The notes beneath the pieces are model-generated. The model was not told the origin of the DNA, ran no database searches, and saw only the letters and a list, made by a program, of their open reading frames with translations. From a gamma proteobacterium symbiont of Ctena orbiculata (GTDB lineage: Bacteria > Pseudomonadota > Gammaproteobacteria > Chromatiales > Chromatiaceae), in NCBI GenBank assembly GCA_003058495.1, contig QBVC01000020.1:120551-184550 (forward strand): a DNA stretch of 64,000 nucleotides, read 5' to 3'. Both the position numbers and the translations under genes were made by a program. Positions 9,063 to 21,021 of the stretch are shown here, one piece after another (position 1 is the stretch's first letter; every line of letters starts with the position of its first letter).

Positions 9063-9412
9063 AGTTCCACCATCTTTCGCCAATGTTGTCCAAGGGATTT
9101 CAAACACTGCCTATTCTCGGCATTTACGACGCCATGTCTAGAGACAACCACCAGATCGAGTCCGGCGAGATCTCTCTTGTTGGTTCTGAAACTTTCCCGG
9201 ATCAAACGCTTGATCCGGTTTCTGTCCACGGCACTTCGACAACTCTTCTTCGATACAGCCAGACCGAGTCGCCCGTAGCCAAGCTGGTTCGGTCTGCCTA
9301 GCACCAGAAAAAGCCTGTCGGCAGAGCGCTCCCCACCATTAAAAACCCGACTGTAGTCGTCGGGCTTAAGCAGTCTGCAACGACGGGGAAAGGTCCCTTC
9401 GGAAGTTGGCAA
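9047..9412 (-). CDS. rnpA: Ribonuclease P protein component
   Basis: RnpA is the basic protein cofactor of the RNase P ribozyme that trims tRNA 5' ends. The product has 121 residues, in the usual range, and contains LLKPDDYSRVF, RLGLAVSKKSCRSAVDRN and the RNR-type motif RNRIKRLIRESFR. The only plausible start is the TTG at 9412; going upstream the frame meets the rpmH stop (TGA, 9428-9430) within six codons and has no ATG or GTG. No clear ribosome site precedes it, which fits translational coupling to rpmH, whose stop is 15 bases upstream. Confidence 0.95.
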   Translation of the reverse strand: MPTSEGTFPRRCRLLKPDDYSRVFNGGERSADRLFLVLGRPNQLGYGRLGLAVSKKSCRSAVDRNRIKRLIRESFRTNKRDLAGLDLVVVSRHGVVNAENRQCLKSLGQHWRKMVELCAAS

Positions 9413-9427
9413 GGAGCGTATGGTTAA

Positions 9428-9562
9428 TCAGAGTGCCAGGCGGGCACGACCCTTGGCGCGGCGTGCCTTCAGCACCTTGCGACCATTACGTGTTGCCATA
9501 CGGGCGCGAAATCCGTGGGTGCGCGCCCTCTTCAAATTGCTGGGTTGAAAGGTTCTTTTCAT
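9428..9562 (-). CDS. rpmH: 50S ribosomal protein L34
   Basis: This 44-residue, very basic protein reads [20 protein letters not shown] and continues through [20 protein letters not shown] to end RLAL, an essentially invariant L34 pattern. The start ATG at 9562 follows an AGAGAG ribosome site. It heads the minus-strand block rpmH-rnpA-yidD-yidC-mnmE and faces dnaA across a 268-base spacer, the common gammaproteobacterial origin arrangement. Confidence 0.97.
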   Translation of the reverse strand: MKRTFQPSNLKRARTHGFRARMATRNGRKVLKARRAKGRARLAL

Positions 9563-9830
9563 AACTCTCTACCGGTAGATCCGCCAATAAATCGAAAAAT
9601 AATTTATGGTCGAAAAAAAGACGCGTAGCCTAGTCCCAAACACCTGCTCCTGTCAATAGAGAATCACAGTAAAAAAAGTTGATCTCTATTCCCAATCGCC
9701 TATAGATAACTGCTCCGACCGGATGTAGACTTGTCAGTTCAAACCAGGATGGCCAGAGGGCGCCTCATAGCCGATCGGCTGGTAATCAAACACGATTTTG
9801 CAACTCATCCAACGCTGCTGGAGAGAGAAC
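9563..9830. promoter_or_regulatory. Divergent rpmH/dnaA regulatory spacer
   Basis: These 268 bases separate the divergent rpmH and dnaA genes and must hold both promoters. The rpmH side is AT-rich (ATAATTTATGG around 9599-9609). A run of seven A follows CAGTA near 9668-9676. I found no perfect DnaA box; the TTATCTATAGG read on the minus strand near 9701-9711 is only a distant match. The part from 9798 to 9830 is open in the dnaA frame but is probably leader, because the TTG at 9831 has the better ribosome site. Confidence 0.45.
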
Positions 9831-11165
9831 TTGAACCTTTGGCAAAGATGTACAGAACATCTTGAACAGGTGCTATCACCACAACAGTTCAACACCTGGA
9901 TCCGCCCCCTGCACATCGTTGAAGACCAAGACAACCTGAAACTGCTGGCGCCCAACCGATTCGTTTTGGACTGGGTGAGAAATCACTACCTGGAGACGAT
10001 CCAGGACCATCTAAACAACCTTTGCGAGGGCAGTCCCCCGACCGTCAGGGTAGAGATCGGCACCAAGAAGCGAGCCGCGCAAAAACCCGAACAGAAGAGC
10101 CTCGCCAACAACACGGCGCCAAAGGAAGACAAGGCGGCAACCGTCGAGAGCAATCTCAATCCCAGCTTCATATTCGAGACATTCGTCGAAGGCAAATCGA
10201 ACCAGATCGCGCGGGCAGCCTCCATGCAGATCGGTGAGAATCCCGGCAAGGCCTACAATCCCCTCTTCATCTACGGCGGTGTCGGTCTGGGAAAGACCCA
10301 CCTCATGCATGCCGTCGGCAACATGATGCTGATGAAAAATCCCCATGCCCGGGTGGTCTATCTCCACTCGGAGCGGTTCGTCGCCGAGATGGTAAAGGCG
10401 CTGCAACACAACACCATCGAGCAGTTCAAAAGGCGTTATCGCTCGGTAAACGCCCTGCTCATCGACGACATCCAGTTTTTTGCGGGCAAGGAACGCTCCC
10501 AGGAGGAGTTCTTTCACACCTTCAATGCACTGTTCGAGTCTCAGCAACAGATCATCCTCTCCAGCGATCGATTCCCCAAGGAGGTCAGCGGACTGGAAGA
10601 GCGCCTCAAGTCGCGTTTCGGCTGGGGTCTGACCGTCGCCATCGAACCACCCGACCTGGAGACGCGGGTCGCTATCCTGCAGAGCAAGGCGCTACAGCTC
10701 AATGTGGAACTGCCCAACGAAGTCGCCTTCTTCATGGGCAAGCGGATACGCTCGAACATCCGTGAACTGGAGGGCGCGTTGCGCCGGGTCATCGCCAATG
10801 CCACCTTTACCGGCCGCGAAATCAATCTCGACTTCGCCAAGAACGCATTGCGTGACATGCTCGCCGCCCATGACAAGCAGATCACCATCGAGAATATACA
10901 GAAGACCGTCGCCGAGTATTTCCAAATACGTACATCCGATCTAATCTCATCCAAGCGCAGCCGTTCGATAGCCAGACCGAGACAGATCGCGATGACCCTT
11001 GCAAAAGAGTTGACCAACCACAGTCTGCCCGAGATCGGCAATGCTTTCGGCGGCAGAGACCACACCACCGTGATTCACGCCAACCGAAAGGTCAAGGAGC
11101 TTCGCGAAAGCGATCCCCGCATCTCCGAGGACTATTCCAATCTGTTGAGAACACTCAGCAGTTGA
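9831..11165 (+). CDS. dnaA: Chromosomal replication initiator DnaA
   Basis: DnaA binds DnaA boxes and opens oriC. From the TTG at 9831 the product has 444 residues and starts [20 protein letters not shown], matching domain I of other DnaA proteins. GGAGAGAG lies about four bases upstream. An earlier in-frame TTG (9798) would add 11 non-conserved residues. Domain II is short and charged. Domain III has Walker [10 protein letters not shown] (about 148-156), Walker [10 protein letters not shown] (about 209-217) and the sensor region. Domain IV ends with the DnaA signature [15 protein letters not shown]. The gene is followed by the candidate origin and dnaN. Confidence 0.98.
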   Translation: MNLWQRCTEHLEQVLSPQQFNTWIRPLHIVEDQDNLKLLAPNRFVLDWVRNHYLETIQDHLNNLCEGSPPTVRVEIGTKKRAAQKPEQKSLANNTAPKEDKAATVESNLNPSFIFETFVEGKSNQIARAASMQIGENPGKAYNPLFIYGGVGLGKTHLMHAVGNMMLMKNPHARVVYLHSERFVAEMVKALQHNTIEQFKRRYRSVNALLIDDIQFFAGKERSQEEFFHTFNALFESQQQIILSSDRFPKEVSGLEERLKSRFGWGLTVAIEPPDLETRVAILQSKALQLNVELPNEVAFFMGKRIRSNIRELEGALRRVIANATFTGREINLDFAKNALRDMLAAHDKQITIENIQKTVAEYFQIRTSDLISSKRSRSIARPRQIAMTLAKELTNHSLPEIGNAFGGRDHTTVIHANRKVKELRESDPRISEDYSNLLRTLSS

Positions 11166-11391
11166 TGTGGATAAATTGTTGAGAAAATCGGGTACTATTG
11201 AAATGCCGAGCTATCCACAATTCATTAACAGCAAACAGGCAGGATTTAGCAGGCAGTAATCACAGAAAAAATTGAAAAAATTCTTTATAAAACATAAAGA
11301 TATAGAAACTAACCCCAGTTACAGACAGGCCTAACAACAATAACAGAGTTACTTTCTTCAAAAGAAATAATTAAAGACTGAGTGGATAAAC
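11166..11391. other. Candidate replication origin (oriC) between dnaA and dnaN
   Basis: This 226-base spacer has a perfect DnaA box on the minus strand (TGTGGATAA at 11166-11174, i.e. TTATCCACA). Two one-mismatch boxes are also present: CTATCCACA at 11211-11219 and AGTGGATAA at 11381-11389, the last just before the dnaN start. From about 11265 to 11375 it is strongly AT-rich (for example ATTCTTTATAAAACATAAAG), as expected for an unwinding element. Genes on the left read left and genes on the right read right, consistent with bidirectional replication from here. Origins next to dnaA are usual in pseudomonads and sulfur-oxidising gammaproteobacteria. The dnaN promoter is probably here too. Confidence 0.6.
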
Positions 11392-12492
11392 ATGAAGATA
11401 AACACAGATAGGGAAAACCTGCTCGAGCCCTTGCAGAAGATTTCCGGAGTGGTCGAGAGACGCCAGACGCTTCCCATACTCGCTAACATCCTGGTCAATG
11501 CCGGTAACGGAATGATTCATCTCACTGCCACCGATCTCGAAGTCGAGTTAAAGACGGAGGCCAAGGTCGAATGTGATGGAGAAGCGGACTTCACCATACC
11601 TGCTCGCAAGCTCCTGGACATCTGCAAGGCACTCCCGGATTCTGCGCCGATCACACTCGATGTGGGAGAAGACAAGGTAAAACTGCAATCGGGTAGAAGC
11701 CGCTTCACACTCAGTCTGTTACCCGCCCGGGACTACCCGGTTATCGAACCCACTCCCAGCAACAGCGTCATGTCGATCAACGAGTCGACGCTCAACAGGC
11801 TTATCGAAAAGACCCAGTTTGCGATGGCACAACAGGATGTTCGCTACTACCTGAACGGCATGCTGTTGGAGATCAACAAAGGTGATTTGCGCACCGTTGC
11901 CACGGATGGACATCGCCTTGCCATGAGTCAATCGAACAAGTCGGTACCAGAAGATATCAGCCAGCAGTTGATTCTTCCGAGGAAGGCGGTCATCGAACTG
12001 GGTCGACTGCTTGCAGATCGGGACGGTGACATAAAGATCGAGATGAGTAACAACTACATCCGCGTCCTGATGGAAAATGCAGTATTCACATCGAAGCTCA
12101 TCGACGGCAGATTTCCCGAATATCAACGGGTGATGCCCACGGGATCTGACAAAGAGGTAGAGGCGGACAAGGCGAACTTGCGCCAATCCCTCACCAGGGC
12201 CTCCATACTTTCCAATGAGAAATACAGAGGCATACGCTTCGATCTGAAGGAAAACCTGTTGCAGCTTCAGGCGCACAACCCGGAACAGGAGGAGTCTGAA
12301 GAGGAGCTTGAAGTAAAGTACAGTGGCGATGAACTGAAGATCGGCTTCAACGTGGGTTATCTCCTCGATGCAATCAACGCAATCGGAGAAGAGTCGATCA
12401 TCATTGAGCTCAAGGATACCAACAGCAGCGCACTGATCTATGGCAAGGACAACATTGAAAGCCGATACGTTGTCATGCCAATGAGGATATAG
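11392..12492 (+). CDS. dnaN: DNA polymerase III beta sliding clamp
   Basis: The beta clamp is a ring-shaped dimer that tethers polymerase III to DNA. The product has 366 residues, exactly the common length, and shows the three-fold clamp architecture: KISGVVERRQTLPILANILV and LTATDLEVEL in domain 1, FAMAQQDVRYYLNGMLLE in domain 2 and ends with ALIYGKDNIESRYVVMPMRI-type clamp closure. The ATG at 11392 is the first in-frame start after the AT-rich origin spacer; AGTGGATAA upstream doubles as a possible DnaA box. recF follows after 31 bases. Confidence 0.98.
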   Translation: MKINTDRENLLEPLQKISGVVERRQTLPILANILVNAGNGMIHLTATDLEVELKTEAKVECDGEADFTIPARKLLDICKALPDSAPITLDVGEDKVKLQSGRSRFTLSLLPARDYPVIEPTPSNSVMSINESTLNRLIEKTQFAMAQQDVRYYLNGMLLEINKGDLRTVATDGHRLAMSQSNKSVPEDISQQLILPRKAVIELGRLLADRDGDIKIEMSNNYIRVLMENAVFTSKLIDGRFPEYQRVMPTGSDKEVEADKANLRQSLTRASILSNEKYRGIRFDLKENLLQLQAHNPEQEESEEELEVKYSGDELKIGFNVGYLLDAINAIGEESIIIELKDTNSSALIYGKDNIESRYVVMPMRI

Positions 12493-12523
12493 AGCAAGCA
12501 GCGGCAGGCTTTGACAGAACACC

Positions 12524-13597
12524 TTGTATATCGACTATCTATCCATCGAAAACCTGAGAAACATCAGGTCTGCAGAACTTTCGCCAAATAAGAAACTTAA
12601 TCTCATCGCCGGTAAAAACGGTGCTGGGAAGACTACGCTCCTGGAGTCAATCTACCTTCTAGCCAGGGCAAGATCATTCAGGCATACGGCTAGAGGCCGG
12701 CTGATCAACCACAAGGCAGAGCAGCTGAACCTCTTCGCCAGGCTTGAAAACGCTGCAAAAACGAGACACCAGATCGGACTCCAGCAACAATCGGCAAAGA
12801 CATTGATTCGAAAGGATGGAGAGAATTTGAAAAAGCTCTCTCATCTTGCGAAGACACTTCCACTCACCGTCATCACCCCCAACATACAGAGAATCGTCGA
12901 GGAGGATCCCAAGCATCGAAGACGACTCATCAACTGGGGATTGTTCCACGTGGAACATGAGTACGCTGATCTGGCCAACAGATACAGAAAGGCGTTGCTG
13001 CAGCGAAACAACGCCCTGAGGGGTTCCGCTGAGCAACTCAAGGTCTGGGATAGACAACTCGTCTCTCTGGGGTCGGAGATGCATCAGAGGATGGTCGAAT
13101 ACACAAGCGTCTGGAATAAAACCCTCTACGACCTGGTTGCCTCACTCCAACTGATAAAACCCATATCCCTCGAGATCAAACAGGGTTGGAAGGAAGAGAT
13201 CTCGCTCTCCGATGCGATTGAGAGGAACCTGAAACTCGACAAAGAGCGGGGATTTACCAGTTGCGGCCCTCACAGATCAGATCTGAAGATTGTACAAAAT
13301 GGAGCTTCAGTCAAAAATCACTTCTCACGTGGCGAGGCGAAGATAGCCGCGGTGTTGATGCTCCTATCCCAGACGCTGATAACCCAGGAGAGAACCGGAG
13401 AGAGTCCGGTCCTGCTGGTCGATGATCTGCACGCCGAGCTCGATGCTGAGAGATATAAAGGCCTACTTTCACTTATCACCAGGCAGGATCTGCAGAGTTT
13501 CATCACTACCCTCAATCGGGAAAGCGTTTACACACTTGTCGGTGAGGGCGATTGCAGCGTGTTCCACGTGGAACATGGCTGTGTGAATACCGACTAG
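12524..13597 (+). CDS. recF: DNA replication and repair protein RecF
   Basis: RecF is an SMC-like ATPase that loads RecA at gaps through RecOR. The product has 357 residues with Walker A GKNGAGKTTL (about residues 29-38), the SFRH loop, a signature region SRGEAKIAAVLM and Walker B VLLVDDLHAELDAER. The start is a TTG at 12524 (MYIDYLSIENLRNI), the only start that keeps the conserved N-terminus; the ribosome site is weak (GGCAGG, about 14 bases upstream), so coupling to dnaN is likely. Two GTTCCACGTGGAACA-type palindromes lie inside the gene (around 12943 and 13561). Confidence 0.96.
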   Translation: MYIDYLSIENLRNIRSAELSPNKKLNLIAGKNGAGKTTLLESIYLLARARSFRHTARGRLINHKAEQLNLFARLENAAKTRHQIGLQQQSAKTLIRKDGENLKKLSHLAKTLPLTVITPNIQRIVEEDPKHRRRLINWGLFHVEHEYADLANRYRKALLQRNNALRGSAEQLKVWDRQLVSLGSEMHQRMVEYTSVWNKTLYDLVASLQLIKPISLEIKQGWKEEISLSDAIERNLKLDKERGFTSCGPHRSDLKIVQNGASVKNHFSRGEAKIAAVLMLLSQTLITQERTGESPVLLVDDLHAELDAERYKGLLSLITRQDLQSFITTLNRESVYTLVGEGDCSVFHVEHGCVNTD

Positions 13598-13639
13598 TCA
13601 ATGTTTACAAAGGATTCGTACGGAGTTGGAAAGTATAGG

Positions 13640-13645
13640 TATAAT
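13640..13645 (+). promoter_or_regulatory. Possible -10 element for gyrB
   Basis: A perfect TATAAT lies about 50 bases before the gyrB ATG inside the 98-base recF-gyrB spacer. No good -35 hexamer sits 16-18 bases upstream, so the promoter call is tentative. A separate promoter would let gyrB respond to supercoiling independently of dnaA-dnaN-recF. Confidence 0.35.
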
Positions 13646-13647
13646 AG

Positions 13648-16101
<2,454 letters not shown>

Positions 16102-16107
16102 CTGTTT

Positions 16108-16318
16108 AGTCCGCAAATGAACGCAAATAAACGCTAATAATTAAGAAATGTAGGGTGCGGCTTGCCGCACCGTTAACCATCTGCAATTCTGTACTGTTTA
16201 AATATAAGCACTTTGGTGCGGCAAGCCGCACCCTACGCCTTTGTGACAAGCCTTTTTATAATCAGCAAATATAATTATTCTTTTTATATTTGCGTTCATT
16301 AGCGTTCATTTGCGGACT
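16108..16318. repeat. Nested inverted-repeat element between gyrB and plsC
   Basis: Two nested inverted repeats fill the spacer between the convergent genes. The outer pair is a perfect 17-bp match (16108-16124 with 16302-16318, AGTCCGCAAATGAACGC). The inner pair is a perfect 22-bp match (16150-16171 with 16215-16236), each arm being itself near-palindromic around GGTGCGGC-TT-GCCGCACC. The inner arms look like REP-type palindromes that occur in many proteobacterial genomes. The element begins seven bases after the gyrB stop and ends eight before the plsC stop. It could act as a two-way transcription end or mRNA stabiliser. No T run gives a classic terminator. Confidence 0.8.
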
Positions 16319-16326
16319 TATTCTCT

Positions 16327-17049
16327 TCAATTCCGAACCTGAGGCAGGCTCTCCACCGTGGATTCGATCCACTCTTCGGCGGCCTTGTTGATCTCCGCGG
16401 CGCTGAGGCCTTCGGTGTTGATCAGGGGTCCGATGCGGACGTCGATGGTGCCCGGGTATTTTCTGAGATCGCGGCGGCGCCAGAATACCCCCGCGTTGTG
16501 GGCAACAGGGAGCACCGGATAGCCCGACCTTTCCGCCAACAACGCGCCGCCTATGCCGTAGCGCTTGCGCGTTCCCGGGGCGACCCTTGTCCCTTCGGGA
16601 AATACAAAGACGTTTTTTCCCGACTCGAGCCGCTGCTTGCCCTGTTCGACGATCTGCTCCACCGCTTTGCGTCCCGACTTTCGATCGATGGCGATGGGTT
16701 TGAAATAGTACATGATCCATCCCATGAACGGCAGGTAGAGGAGTTCGCGCTTGAGAACCCAGGACTTGGGGCCCGGAATCAGGCTGATCAGGGCGATTGT
16801 CTCCCAGGCGGACTGGTGCTTGGCGAAGATGATACAGCTCCCCTCGGGGATGTTTTCCCTGCCCTCGAGGCGATAATCCAGACCGCAGAAAAACTTGAGT
16901 CCCCATAGATTGAGCCGGCTCCAGCTATGGTCGATCCAGTAGATGCCATCCTTCGGCAACGCCCATGCGACCAGGGTACCGACGGTTGAGAAGAGAATGG
17001 TGCTTGTCAGCAGCAGCATGAAATAGAGGATGGATCGAAGAAGGATCAT
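16327..17049 (-). CDS. plsC: 1-acyl-sn-glycerol-3-phosphate acyltransferase
   Basis: PlsC adds the second acyl chain to make phosphatidic acid at the inner membrane. The 240-residue product starts with two hydrophobic stretches (about residues 4-32) and has the acyltransferase motifs: KHQSAWE (the HX4D motif in its HX4E form), FVFPEGTR and a PVLPVAHNAG strand. The start ATG overlaps the gmhB stop by four bases (17046-17049), so the two are translationally coupled. Gene order glyQ-glyS-gmhB-plsC is a common gammaproteobacterial cluster next to gyrB. Confidence 0.93.
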   Translation of the reverse strand: MILLRSILYFMLLLTSTILFSTVGTLVAWALPKDGIYWIDHSWSRLNLWGLKFFCGLDYRLEGRENIPEGSCIIFAKHQSAWETIALISLIPGPKSWVLKRELLYLPFMGWIMYYFKPIAIDRKSGRKAVEQIVEQGKQRLESGKNVFVFPEGTRVAPGTRKRYGIGGALLAERSGYPVLPVAHNAGVFWRRRDLRKYPGTIDVRIGPLINTEGLSAAEINKAAEEWIESTVESLPQVRN

Positions 17050-17600
17050 TTGTCTGTCTTGTCTTGCCTGAGCAATGCTTCGGTGAAGCTGAAGAGATCT
17101 GCATGGATGGTAACGTCCGGATGCCGCTGCCTGAGCTGCTGCTCGGCCATCTCGCCCTTGCCGGTACGAACCAGGATTGGATCGGCCTCTACGCTGATGG
17201 CGGCCTCTATGTCCCTCAGCGAGTCACCGATGATCGGCACCCCCTGCAGGGATTGCTGGGTGCGTTTGGCAATCTCCTCATAGAGCCCCGCTTTCGGTTT
17301 GCGGCAGTTACAGGCGTCATCGGGGCCATGTGGGCAGAAGAGAACGGCATCGATGCTTCCCCCCACTTCCTGTACGGCGTCGATCATCTTGCGGTGGATG
17401 GCGTTCAATGTCTCGATATCGAACAGACCCCTGGCGACGCCTGACTGGTTGGTGGCCACGAATACCCTGTAACCCGCCCGGCTCAGCCTGGCGATGGCCT
17501 GCAGGCTCTCCGCGATGGGGATCCACTCCTCCGGACTCTTGATATAGGCATCCGAGTCCAGATTGATCACCCCATCTCTATCGAGGATGATGAGCTTCAT
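17046..17600 (-). CDS. gmhB: D-glycero-beta-D-manno-heptose 1,7-bisphosphate 7-phosphatase
   Basis: GmhB removes the C7 phosphate during ADP-heptose synthesis for lipopolysaccharide core. The 184-residue product is a HAD phosphatase: nucleophile motif LDRDGVIN with both Asp, ATNQSGVARG (motif II), the zinc loop CPHGPDDACNCRKPK with its Cys and His ligands, and GDSLRDIEAA (motif IV). The start ATG at 17600 lies 18 bases after the MazG-like gene, and the end overlaps plsC. Confidence 0.95.
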   Translation of the reverse strand: MKLIILDRDGVINLDSDAYIKSPEEWIPIAESLQAIARLSRAGYRVFVATNQSGVARGLFDIETLNAIHRKMIDAVQEVGGSIDAVLFCPHGPDDACNCRKPKAGLYEEIAKRTQQSLQGVPIIGDSLRDIEAAISVEADPILVRTGKGEMAEQQLRQRHPDVTIHADLFSFTEALLRQDKTDK

Positions 17601-17618
17601 AGAAGTGAGTGCTTACTG

Positions 17619-17954
17619 TCATTCCATATCCCTAAATTCAGATACCCGGATACGGCCATTGATCATGCGCGATTGACGCCCGGCCAACTTCTCCATCTTG
17701 TCCCAAAAGGCCTGATTGAGATCGAACTCCCCTGCGATGGCTGTTCCCATCACCAGGATCAGCAGGTCGGCCACCTCTTCCGCCAGGGCCTGCTTGCTCT
17801 TGCCCTTGGTGACACAGCTCGAGATCTCGCCGAGCTCCTCCGCCATCAGGGCGATGCGGTAGGTCATCTCTTCGCCGCCGGTTTCACGAAATCGATGCTT
17901 GGCGTGGAATGCCTCGACCTCGGCAAGCATCTCCCGGTAGGAGTCAGGGTTCAA
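17619..17954 (-). CDS. MazG-like nucleotide pyrophosphohydrolase
   Basis: The 111-residue helical protein carries the metal-binding EELGEIS and EEVADLLILV motifs of the all-alpha NTP pyrophosphohydrolase (MazG/dUTPase-like) fold, so it probably hydrolyses a nucleoside triphosphate to the monophosphate; the substrate cannot be told. The start is TTG at 17954, four bases overlapping the glyS stop as TTGA, with CAGGAGAG about seven bases upstream. It sits between glyS and gmhB, a place where gammaproteobacteria usually have no gene, so it may be an insertion into the operon. Confidence 0.82.
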   Translation of the reverse strand: MNPDSYREMLAEVEAFHAKHRFRETGGEEMTYRIALMAEELGEISSCVTKGKSKQALAEEVADLLILVMGTAIAGEFDLNQAFWDKMEKLAGRQSRMINGRIRVSEFRDME

Positions 17955-20041
17955 GATTGACTCTCCTGGTGCTGCAGGCGGGAGATGTCAGCCACGCTGA
18001 GGAACAGGCTCTCCAGCTGAGCAAGCAGGGTCAGGCGGTTGTTGCGCAGGTTCCTGTCCTCTGCCATGACCATCACCTGATCGAAAAATCGATCGACAGG
18101 CTCCTTGAGCGCAGCCAGTATCTGCAGCCCCTGGGTGTATTCGCCCCGTTCGAACAGCGGTTGGGTCTGTGGTTTCAGCTCATCTATCTTGGTTGCAAGG
18201 GCGCGTTCAGCCTCGTTCTCGAAGAGTGAGGGATCGACCGTTTGACCAAGTGGTTCGTCGCTCTTCTTGAGGATATTGCGAATCCTTTTGTTGGCCGCAC
18301 TGAGGCTCTCCGCCTCGGGAAGATTACTGAAATCGCTGAGTGCCCGGATGCGCTGATCGAAGTCGGTGAGATTCTGGGGTCTGACCTCTGCGACAGCGTG
18401 AAACAGATCGACACTCACACCCAGCTCGCTGTAGATTCCCCTGAGTCGATCGAGCATGAAGTGATAGACCTGGTTGGCGACCCCCTCTTCGCTCAGTTGG
18501 TCCGACATGCCCTGGGCCACCGAGGTGAGCAGTTCCTCGAGATTCATGGTAAGTGAGTGCTCACGTATGATGCGCAGGGCACCGAGGGCGGCCCGCCGCA
18601 GGGCAAAGGGGTCCTTGTCCCCGGTCGGCCTTTGGCCGATACCGAAAATGCCCACCAGGGTGTCGAGTTTTTCCGCCAGCGACAGCGCGATCCCGGTCTT
18701 TGTCTGCGGCAGCCGGTCGCCGGAGAAGCGGGGCATGTAGAACTCCTCCATGGCTTGGGCCAGTTGTGGATCCTCGCCGTCCCGCAGTGCCTGGTAGCGT
18801 CCCATGATGCCCTGCATCGAGGGGAATTCGTTGACCATGTTGGTCATCAGGTCGCAGCGGCTCAGCAGGCCCGCGCGATAGCCGAGTTCAGGGTCGCCGC
18901 CTATGGCGCGGGCAATCTCCCTGGTTAGATTCGCCACCCGCTCCGATTTGTCATACATCGAACCGAGTTTGTTCTGGAACACAACCTGTTTCAGTGACGG
19001 CAGATGGTCCTCCAGGCGGCCCTTGCCATCCTGTTGCCAGAAAAACATCGCATCCGCCAGTCGCGGTCGTATCACCCGTTCATTGCCTTCGCGGATCAAT
19101 TCGGGCCTGGGGCTTTCAATGTTGGCGATGGTGACGAAGTGGTTGATCAGTTCGCCGTTGCCGTCAAACAGCGGAAAATATTTCTGGTTCCCCTTCATGG
19201 TGGCGACCAGGGCTTCCTGGGGCACCTCGAGAAAACGCTCCTCGAAGCTGGCGGTAAGCGCCACCGGCCACTCATTGAGCGCGGTGACCTCATCGAGCAG
19301 CTCATCATCCAGGTCGGCCCTGGCACCGAGGTCGCTGGCGCACTGTTCGACCAGGCCGCGTATCCTCTCCCGACGCGCCTCGAAGCCGGGGAGTACATAA
19401 CCGAGATCGTTGAGTACCGATGCGTAATCCTCCGCATTGTAGAGGGTGATGGCGGCGGGATGGTGAAAGCGGTGCCCATAGGTCAGGCGGTCGGCCTTGG
19501 CGTCGAGTATTTCGCTTGGCACCACCTGGTCGCCATGAAGAAACAGCAGCCAGTGGACCGGGCGTACGAACTGCGCATCGCTGTCACCCCAGCGCATCCG
19601 CTTTGGGATAGGCAGCCTGTTCAAGGCCTGGGTTGCGATCTCCGGAAGCAGCTCGGCGGCGGGATGACCCGTCTCATGGATGCGGTAGCTGAGCCACTCT
19701 CCCTTGTCGGTCGCCGTAGTCTGCAGCTGATCCACCGTGGTGTTGCAGGAGCGGGCGAAGCCCTGCGCGGCCTTGGTGGGATTGCCGTCGGCGTCGAAGG
19801 CGGCCTTGACCGCGGGCCCGCGGCGCTCTATCTCGCGGTCGGGCTGCTGCATGGCGCAGTCGTGCACCAGCAGCGCGAGACGCCTTGGGGTGGCAAAGGC
19901 CTCCACCTTGCCGTGGCCGATGTTGGCCTGCTCCAGGCCGGCGACGAAACCGTCGCGAAGCGAGGCGGAGAGGTGCTTCAACGCCTTTGGCGGCAGCTCC
20001 TCGGTGCCGAGTTCGAACAGCAGATGGGCCTGATCAACCAT
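17951..20041 (-). CDS. glyS: Glycine--tRNA ligase beta subunit
   Basis: GlyS is the large subunit of the alpha2-beta2 glycyl-tRNA synthetase. The 696-residue product (E. coli 689) begins [18 protein letters not shown], the hallmark of the family, and ends with a DALR-type anticodon-binding region (residues about 590-690, including [18 protein letters not shown] and [11 protein letters not shown]). The ATG at 20041 overlaps the end of glyQ by eight bases, and the stop overlaps the MazG-like TTG start. Confidence 0.98.
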   Translation of the reverse strand: MVDQAHLLFELGTEELPPKALKHLSASLRDGFVAGLEQANIGHGKVEAFATPRRLALLVHDCAMQQPDREIERRGPAVKAAFDADGNPTKAAQGFARSCNTTVDQLQTTATDKGEWLSYRIHETGHPAAELLPEIATQALNRLPIPKRMRWGDSDAQFVRPVHWLLFLHGDQVVPSEILDAKADRLTYGHRFHHPAAITLYNAEDYASVLNDLGYVLPGFEARRERIRGLVEQCASDLGARADLDDELLDEVTALNEWPVALTASFEERFLEVPQEALVATMKGNQKYFPLFDGNGELINHFVTIANIESPRPELIREGNERVIRPRLADAMFFWQQDGKGRLEDHLPSLKQVVFQNKLGSMYDKSERVANLTREIARAIGGDPELGYRAGLLSRCDLMTNMVNEFPSMQGIMGRYQALRDGEDPQLAQAMEEFYMPRFSGDRLPQTKTGIALSLAEKLDTLVGIFGIGQRPTGDKDPFALRRAALGALRIIREHSLTMNLEELLTSVAQGMSDQLSEEGVANQVYHFMLDRLRGIYSELGVSVDLFHAVAEVRPQNLTDFDQRIRALSDFSNLPEAESLSAANKRIRNILKKSDEPLGQTVDPSLFENEAERALATKIDELKPQTQPLFERGEYTQGLQILAALKEPVDRFFDQVMVMAEDRNLRNNRLTLLAQLESLFLSVADISRLQHQESQS

Positions 20042-20978
20042 TGACGGCCTCCTCGGTGCGCTTCAACATCGGAAATCCAAGGCGCTCCCTGGCATCGTAA
20101 TAGGCCTGGGCCACATCCCGGGCCAGGCCGCGGACACGCAATATGTAGCGCTGGCGCTCGGTGACGGAGATCGCGTGCCGGGCGTCGAGGAGATTGAAGG
20201 TGTGGGAGGCCTTGAGCACCTGCTCGTAGGCCGGCAGAGGGAGTCCCAGTTCTATCAGCTTCTTCGAATCCTTCTCGCACTGGTCGAAATGACCGAACAG
20301 AAAGTCGACATCGGCGTGTTCGAAGTTATAGGCGGACTGTTCCACCTCGTTCTGGTGAAACACATCGCCGTAGGTGACCCTGCCCTGGGGGGTTTCGGTC
20401 CAGACCAGGTCGAACAGGCTCTCCACCCCCTGCAGGTACATGGCGATGCGCTCCAGGCCGTAGGTGATCTCACCGGTCACCGGGCGGCAGTCGAGGCCGC
20501 CGACCTGCTGGAAGTAGGTGAACTGGGTCACCTCCATGCCGTTGAGCCAGACCTCCCAGCCGAGGCCCCAGGCGCCAAGGGTGGGCGACTCCCAGTTGTC
20601 TTCGACAAAGCGGATGTCGTTGACGTTGAGATCGAGGCCCAGCATCTCCAGGGAGCCGAGATAGAGCTGCTGGATGTTCTTGGGTGAGGGCTTGAGCACC
20701 ACCTGGTACTGATAGTAGTGCTGCAGCCGGTTGGGATTGTCGCCGTAGCGGCCGTCGGTGGGCCGTCGCGAAGGCTGTACATAGGCCGCATACCAGGGCT
20801 CGGGACCGATGGAACGCAGGAAGGTGGCGGTGTGAAAGGTACCCGCGCCCATCTCCATGTCATAGGGCTGCAGTATGATGCACCCCTGTTCCGCCCAATA
20901 GTCTTGCAATGCGAAGAGCAGCTCCTGGAAGGTGCCGATCCCGCTGCCGTTCTGTTCTGTCGCTTGGTTCACATCCAA
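20034..20978 (-). CDS. glyQ: Glycine--tRNA ligase alpha subunit
   Basis: GlyQ is the catalytic small subunit that activates glycine. The 314-residue product contains [17 protein letters not shown], the [18 protein letters not shown] class II core and [20 protein letters not shown]. The start is uncertain: TTG at 20978 and GTG at 20972 are both in frame, neither has a strong ribosome site, and GGGG lies just upstream. The conserved part begins about 15 residues in either way. It is the first gene of glyQ-glyS-MazG-like-gmhB-plsC. Confidence 0.95.
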   Translation of the reverse strand: MDVNQATEQNGSGIGTFQELLFALQDYWAEQGCIILQPYDMEMGAGTFHTATFLRSIGPEPWYAAYVQPSRRPTDGRYGDNPNRLQHYYQYQVVLKPSPKNIQQLYLGSLEMLGLDLNVNDIRFVEDNWESPTLGAWGLGWEVWLNGMEVTQFTYFQQVGGLDCRPVTGEITYGLERIAMYLQGVESLFDLVWTETPQGRVTYGDVFHQNEVEQSAYNFEHADVDFLFGHFDQCEKDSKKLIELGLPLPAYEQVLKASHTFNLLDARHAISVTERQRYILRVRGLARDVAQAYYDARERLGFPMLKRTEEAVNG

Positions 20979-21021
20979 ACCCCGGTTGATGTGGAGGAAA
21001 ATCGCGTAAGTATAACGATGC

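Noticed and set aside
12943..13575. GTTCCACGTGGAACA palindromes inside recF, possible parS sites
   Set aside because: They resemble the ParB parS consensus (TGTTCCACGTGGAACA), which is expected near origins, but parA/parB are not in the window and I could not exclude chance within coding sequence, so no separate feature was called; worth a ParB binding check.
16327..17600. Missing HX4D Asp in plsC as sign of inactivity
   Set aside because: HX4E is a known variant and the other motifs are intact.
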